The notes under the pieces are model-generated. The model saw only the letters and a program-made list of their open reading frames with translations, was not told the DNA's origin and ran no database searches. From Rhabdophis nuchalis (lineage: Eukaryota > Chordata > Lepidosauria > Squamata > Natricidae), in NCBI GenBank assembly GCA_039707465.1, contig CM077643.1, positions 65,722,605 through 65,786,604 on the forward strand: 64,000 nt of DNA, given 5' to 3'. Positions within the stretch are counted from its first letter, which is position 1, and every line of letters begins with the position of its first letter. A program made the position numbers and the translations under genes. Positions 59,150 to 64,000 of this stretch are shown here, piece after piece.

Positions 59150-60560
59150 AGTAGTTGCATCTAACAGCTCAGCATGAATTAGCAGTTTAACTGCCTGGGT
59201 TAGTTCATCTTGGGAAGTGATAGTGATAGGGAGATTAATGCACACTCTACCTGGACCAAACCAAATGTCTGAGGGATGTGAAGATCAGTGATGTCAGGGC
59301 CTGTAATTCTCACTTCCTAACACCTCCCTGCACTACTTGTCTGCTGAAGGTGATGTGTCAGAAGATAATCATCAATGAAACTACATAGAGGAAGTTTCAA
59401 AATCCACCTAGTCATTTATTTATCGAAATATTATTTATATTGGAACTTAATACAAACTGGTAAAATTGTCTATTTTCGTTGTCTGGATTAATAAAAAGAA
59501 TGAGGTAATGAGGTAAAATCACTTGATTTAACATTAAGCATGTATAAATTATATACCAGTACAACTTGTCAATTAATTTTAATAATAGATGCTTACAATT
59601 TAAATATGTATGTAATTGATGTAATTGTATTACTTAATGCCAGTATATCTAATCATATAGTATTTATAAAGGTTTTTTTTAGGTGCTGGCTTTTTATTGG
59701 TGGAAAGAAAGAAGGAAACTCAAAGTCTTAGTTTCAGACATCTTGTGGCATTTAGGAAAAATATACCATTTTAAAACAGTGACTAAAAAGGGAGACACTG
59801 AACTTCGTAGTATTTTGCTTGTGAAGAGATAATCAGAGGCTTTTTCAAGCTACCCATTACTTGCAATTGGATGAAAATGTAGCAAATAACTTGAGGGACA
59901 ATATGAAGAGATTTGGCTGTCATACTGATTTCTTTTTTCATGAGAAAAACCCACCAATTTGCTGAAAAGAAAAAAAGGAATCACATGCTACTTCAGAATC
60001 CTTCGAAAGCTTTTTATGTTTAACTTGCTACTACTGTGATATGTGTGTCTAGAAATTCGATTTTATTATGTAAAAAATGTTATCGTGCAGTAAATGTTTT
60101 ATTAAAAAATTCTTAAGATCTTTATTTCTGCCATATTTCTAATTCTGAGTTGCTTAATATGGCTTATTATTATACCTAAATGCTATATCTATGAATATAT
60201 TTTCTAAATGGATAAGAATGGTAAGCTTACTCTGTAGGAATATATAAAAAGGCTATGTGCTGCTGGTTATTGACTCTAACAGAAAACCACATATTAGAAA
60301 CACTTGGAGGTTTATCTGTATCCTCAGGGCCACTTGAGTAGTGTTCCTAGTTCCTGTGGTCTGCCATTTCCCCCCCTCTGGAAATCCATTCCTACTTCCA
60401 CACCATTCCTACTCCTAGGGGGAAAAAATGCAGACTAAAGGAACCAGGAGCACTACTCAGGTGATCCTGAGGACACAGATAAACCTCCAAGTGCTTCAAG
60501 GAGCCTCTAAAAGGATGCAAATGACCAGATGTCTGCAAGGAATATAAATCCTTCCATTCC
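59150..60560. other. intergenic, nothing recognised
   Basis: AT-rich. A near-palindromic pair AAACACTTGGAGGTTTATCT (60298) and its inverse AGATAAACCTCCAAGTGCTT (60478) brackets about 160 bp. Confidence 0.45.
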
Positions 60561-60570
60561 CCACTGTCCT

Positions 60571-60700
60571 GTCAGAGCTGAAGAAGCTTCTTGGATATGA
60601 AGTGAAACATCTTCAAAAGAAAAAACAAGAAATTCCAGTTGCCTCCTGAAAAAGCACCTTTGGGACAGCCATAACCTGGGTGACTAAGAATCTCTACAGA
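60571..60700 (+). mobile_element. fold-back repeat, copy 4 (right half)
   Basis: CTGAAGA (60578-60584), hairpin GCTTCT/TGAAGT, GAAAC (60604-60608), then CCAGTTGCCTCCTGAAAAAG, CACCTTTGGGACAGCC and the right end GGGTGACTAAGAATCTCTAC. The left arm is absent. Confidence 0.68.
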
Positions 60701-60811
60701 CCACATATTAGGAAGATTCATCAATCACAACAATGCATTTGGGGGGGGGGATACTAGTTTAATCTGATTGAGCTAGCATGCTCATGTAATTAGCACTTGA
60801 TCAGACTATAT

Positions 60812-61037
60812 CAGTGGTAGTCAACCTGGTCCCTACCACCCACTAGTGGGCGTTCCAGCTTTCATGGTGGGCAGTAGGGTTTTTTTCTGATACTGAAGCA
60901 CTTTCCTTTTTTAAATTTAATTGACTTCCCTACTTTATAAATCACCATTACTGTGGAACTGGTGGGCGGTTAGAAAATGTTACTACTAACAAAGATACAA
61001 AAGTGGGCAGAAGGTATAAAAAGGTTGACTACCCCTG
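60812..61037. mobile_element. hAT-type MITE with 8-bp target duplication
   Basis: The ends CAGTGGTAGTCAACC and GGTTGACTACCCCTG. Exact flanks GACTATAT (60804-60811, 61038-61045). Inverse orientation of 22234-22460. Confidence 0.92.
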
Positions 61038-61683
61038 GACTATATTTGTCTAAATTTAGCCAATCTATAAAGCCTTCAGCATTTTTCAAGGATCCATGTC
61101 ATATCTTTTATAATAAATGCAGATTATTGAGGACTTTCATTTTATTTATCAAGAGCCTAAAACTATTCAAAGTATTTTGAATGTAGTCAGACAAGACAAT
61201 TCTTTGCAATAATCTTTTCAGCCAGAGAATGGGAAAATCTCTTAAACCCACCAAGAAAACTTCATCCTTCTTAAAACTCGTTACCTGAATTTCACTATTA
61301 TTAGTAAATTGGGACTTCACACTGACTCGTTCTTCTCTTCAATAAATCAATCGATGTATAACTGAATTTCAGAGGTTCATTCAGGATTTCTGTCTCATAA
61401 GATTTAATAAAGTGTAGAAAAAAGAAGTCCCTGAAATCCCAGGTAATCCTGGGAAATATTTCTGCCAGTCATTTTGGTGAGTTACTACTAAACTAGTAGT
61501 AAGCCACTTGGAATCCTCCAATATTTTGAATAACTGCCATTGCTATTAGACATACTGCTAGAGACGGATGGGTGTTAGACACCAAAATATATGGAGTGCA
61601 CCAAATTGACACATTCTTCTATTGGTAGTTATGAGGCCAACATTTTGCTTAGCATAAGACCCTTTCCTATGTTTTTATGTGCA

Positions 61684-61684
61684 A

Positions 61685-61756
<72 letters not shown>

Positions 61757-61815
61757 AGGAAGGAAGGAAGGAAGGAAGGAAGGAAGGAAGGAAGGAAGGA
61801 AGGAAGGAAGGAAGG
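61684..61815. repeat. (GGCA)n passing into (GGAA)n microsatellite
   Basis: About 17 GGCA units are followed without interruption by about 15 GGAA units. ORFs through it are artefacts. Confidence 0.97.
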
Positions 61816-61819
61816 AGCA

Positions 61820-62490
61820 ATGATTACAGGCTTGTTACATCTTTGCTTGATTTTCTTGTAGGCAAATTAACATGCTAGCACAAAAGTAATTGGGCTTATT
61901 TTAAAGTTCTCTTGCTGGTGCTTAGATTTGCCTTATGGGACTACAGATAGAAAACTAACATCTGGTGTTTGAGGTTGCTGGGGATTTTCACCATATTATC
62001 TGTAATAGCTCCACTATAAATAAACAAAATGAATAATTAAATGAGCACTAACATAGCCTGAATAATAAATTGTTCAAAAACATTCTCTGCAGACGACCTG
62101 GTGCTATATTTTTTTGCAAAATACCTTGGCTTGGATTTTGAGACTCGATCTTCCGTTACTGTATAGTCATGATGTAGGATTATGTCGATACCGAAAATTC
62201 ATAATGTAACATTCGGAATAGTTTCACTGCTGCTAGATGAAAGCATAATTATATTTGTTTATTATTAAGTATTTATTATAAAAAGAAAACAATTAATCTT
62301 TCTCATAATAGAATTCTTAGCAGCTTCTTCCATAACGGCACATACAAGCAGTAGTGTCTCAGTTACAAGTTATACGGTGACAAAACTTAATAAAAACAAT
62401 ACCATGATTTAGTGCAATACGAGAACATAGATTTGTCTTGAGATTAATATGCTGGATAGGGATGTGCATGGTTTTGAAAATTATTTGGAA
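61820..62490. other. intergenic, nothing recognised
   Basis: AT-rich, no repeat family recognised. Confidence 0.45.
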
Positions 62491-62498
62491 GTGGTAAG

Positions 62499-62838
62499 TG
62501 TTAAGTTCTGAGGTAGAGAGGGAGTCCGGACAATGGCTAGATAAAGTACAAGCCGTTTATTGGCAACAGGCAAAAAGACGCGGAAACTATTTACAAGTAA
62601 AGAACTGCGGTAGACAGGGGCCTCCCCGTTTGACAGCTACTTATACGCGAGCTGTCAAACGGGGAACCAATCAGGACGCTCCAGGACCTAGTTTCCCGCC
62701 AGCCACGTCTGGGCCAATCAGACGCGACCGGCAGTTACAGACTTGTTACAGTCTGTTGCTATGGTCCTTCAGGGAAGAGTGGAAGACTTTGCAGCCGGTC
62801 GTAAGTCGAGGACCGGTCGCAAGTCGAGGACTCCAACA
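62499..62838 (-). mobile_element. solo LTR 5
   Basis: TGTTAAG...CCAACA has TGTT/AACA ends and an exact 5-bp duplication GTAAG (62494-62498, 62839-62843). On the minus strand a TATAAG and a downstream AATAAA give promoter and poly(A) order. No internal genes. Confidence 0.87.
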
Positions 62839-62889
62839 GTAAGAGTGTTTGCTTAGTAGGTCTTTAAAAATACATTTTTTCATATTACC

Positions 62890-63102
62890 TGTTAGACCGG
62901 GTGAATGGACGAGGCAGACTCAGGCTAACAGTAACACAGCTCTTTATTAGTCACAACTATGTACAATCCAGCAGCCTTCTATTTGGCAGCATTCCCTTTT
63001 ATAGTGTGCTGTCAAAAGTCTTAGCCAATCACCATTCAGCATTTTCCCGCCGGATGAGAGGACCTTGGTGGAACCTACCATACCGTCTGTCAGTATGCAA
63101 CA
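62890..63102 (-). mobile_element. solo LTR 6, 213 bp
   Basis: TGTTAGACC...ATGCAACA with an exact 5-bp duplication TTACC (62885-62889, 63103-63107). The minus strand has TATAAAAGGG and AATAAAGAGC in LTR order. Unusually short, and in the same orientation as LTR 5, 51 bp away. Confidence 0.87.
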
Positions 63103-63107
63103 TTACC

Positions 63108-63962
63108 ACTTTAAAGAAATACACTTCTTGCGATGTTCTTCATTTTGAAGTATTTCTTCCAAACTGCTTTTGAAGGATATGCAGCCTTAAAACTGGACTA
63201 TACACTTAATCTTGAACTTCTGACATCATAAATATGATTTCTTTTTCAAGGAACGCTAGGTTGGCATACGTAGATTTCCCCCCATTTTATCCTCACAACA
63301 TCAGGCAAGTTAGCTAATGGTCACTGAAATATCTATATGGCTACTGAGAGATTTGCACTCTTGTTGCCAGATTTCAGGAACAAATATGAATTATTTTGCC
63401 TGTTGCAAAAGACTCATACATTGTCATTGAAAAAAAAAATACTACAATGTGTTTCTAAAAATAAATGAAAATATTTTATGGGAATGTAAGAACATCCATA
63501 TTGGATCAGACATATTCTACATTCTCTTTTCATGGTGGCCACCAAAATGTCTTTAGGATGCCCACAAGTGGCACAGGAATACAACCACCGTTCTACATGT
63601 GTCCCCTTGTATTCCTAGCAATTGTTCTGCAGCAGTAGCCTGCTTCTGATAGCAAATGTAATCTATAGTCATTACAACTAACCTTGAAGATAAGATCAGG
63701 GTTTTAGTGTGGCCCCCCAATCACCCCCACTTTTGTTTTGGTTCTTGGAATTCTATCCACTAACATAAAACATGCAGGGGGCTGTATTTATTTTAGGCAT
63801 ATTAGATATATTCAGAAGCGCTGTTAATGTTATTCTTTAGCACAACTCCCAAGCTTTGTGCTGTGCTATAAGGTTGCAGTGCTATACGTGTGTGCATTGC
63901 AGTAAGTCCTAAGAACTCATCGACATTTACTCCTGACTTATATAGAATGATGTTCTAAACCA
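63108..63962. other. intergenic, nothing recognised
   Basis: AT-rich, no repeat family recognised. Confidence 0.45.
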
Positions 63963-64000
63963 GGGGTTCCCAAACTTGGCAACGTTAAGACTTGTGGAGG
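63963..64000. mobile_element. hAT-type MITE, cut by window end
   Basis: Starts CAGGGGTTCCCAAACTTGGC, AACGTTAAGACTTGTGG, like the 100-bp element at 41879-41978. Confidence 0.65.

Noticed and set aside
61591..61878. AGRQAGRQ / EGRKEGRK ORF
   Set aside because: Direct translation of the GGCA and GGAA arrays.

Overview
This window looks like nuclear DNA of a squamate reptile, more likely a snake than a lizard. It is AT-rich and intron-dominated. It holds tRNA-derived SINEs with Bov-B-type 3' ends, CR1, L2, Rex1-like and L1-like LINE pieces, many short hAT-type DNA transposons with 8-bp target duplications, solo LTRs and long microsatellites. The species call is inference from repeat content.

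Two host genes are recognisable, arranged head to head around a CpG-rich promoter at about 5.9-6.5 kb. TDP1 (tyrosyl-DNA phosphodiesterase 1) runs leftward: the first coding exon (5549-5060) and the next short exon (3237-3194) are present and the rest lies beyond the left edge. EFCAB11 (EF-hand calcium-binding domain protein 11) runs rightward and is complete: six coding exons between 6441 and 54496 join in frame to a 168-residue protein. Its last intron is about 32.7 kb. From about 54.8 kb to the right edge I see only intergenic repeats.

Layout: 1-3.2 kb is TDP1 intron with CR1, hAT and a deleted Rex1-like LINE ending next to the TDP1 exon donor. 3.2-5.1 kb is TDP1 intron with a SINE split by a hAT. 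5.1-6.5 kb is TDP1 exon 2, promoter and EFCAB11 exon 1. 6.5-10 kb is intron 1. 10-18.5 kb is intron 2, with a 2-kb half-L1 element (intact ORF1, no ORF2, 17-bp target duplication) and an L2 element with an intact 577-codon reverse transcriptase ORF. 18.5-21.7 kb holds exons 3-5. 21.7-54.4 kb is intron 5, packed with nested repeats. 54.5-64 kb is 3' flank with two hATs, a CR1 and three solo LTRs.

The most unusual structure is a cluster at 26.2-29.9 kb. Several copies of a tRNA-like Pol III module (A and B boxes) run directly into a 47-nt segment that folds as a type I hammerhead ribozyme. The catalytic core is intact and all three stems show compensatory changes between copies. Copies lie in inverted pairs, one forming a perfect 62-bp inverted repeat. 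Two other repeat families in the window carry a second, looser hammerhead-like motif of the kind known from Penelope-like elements.
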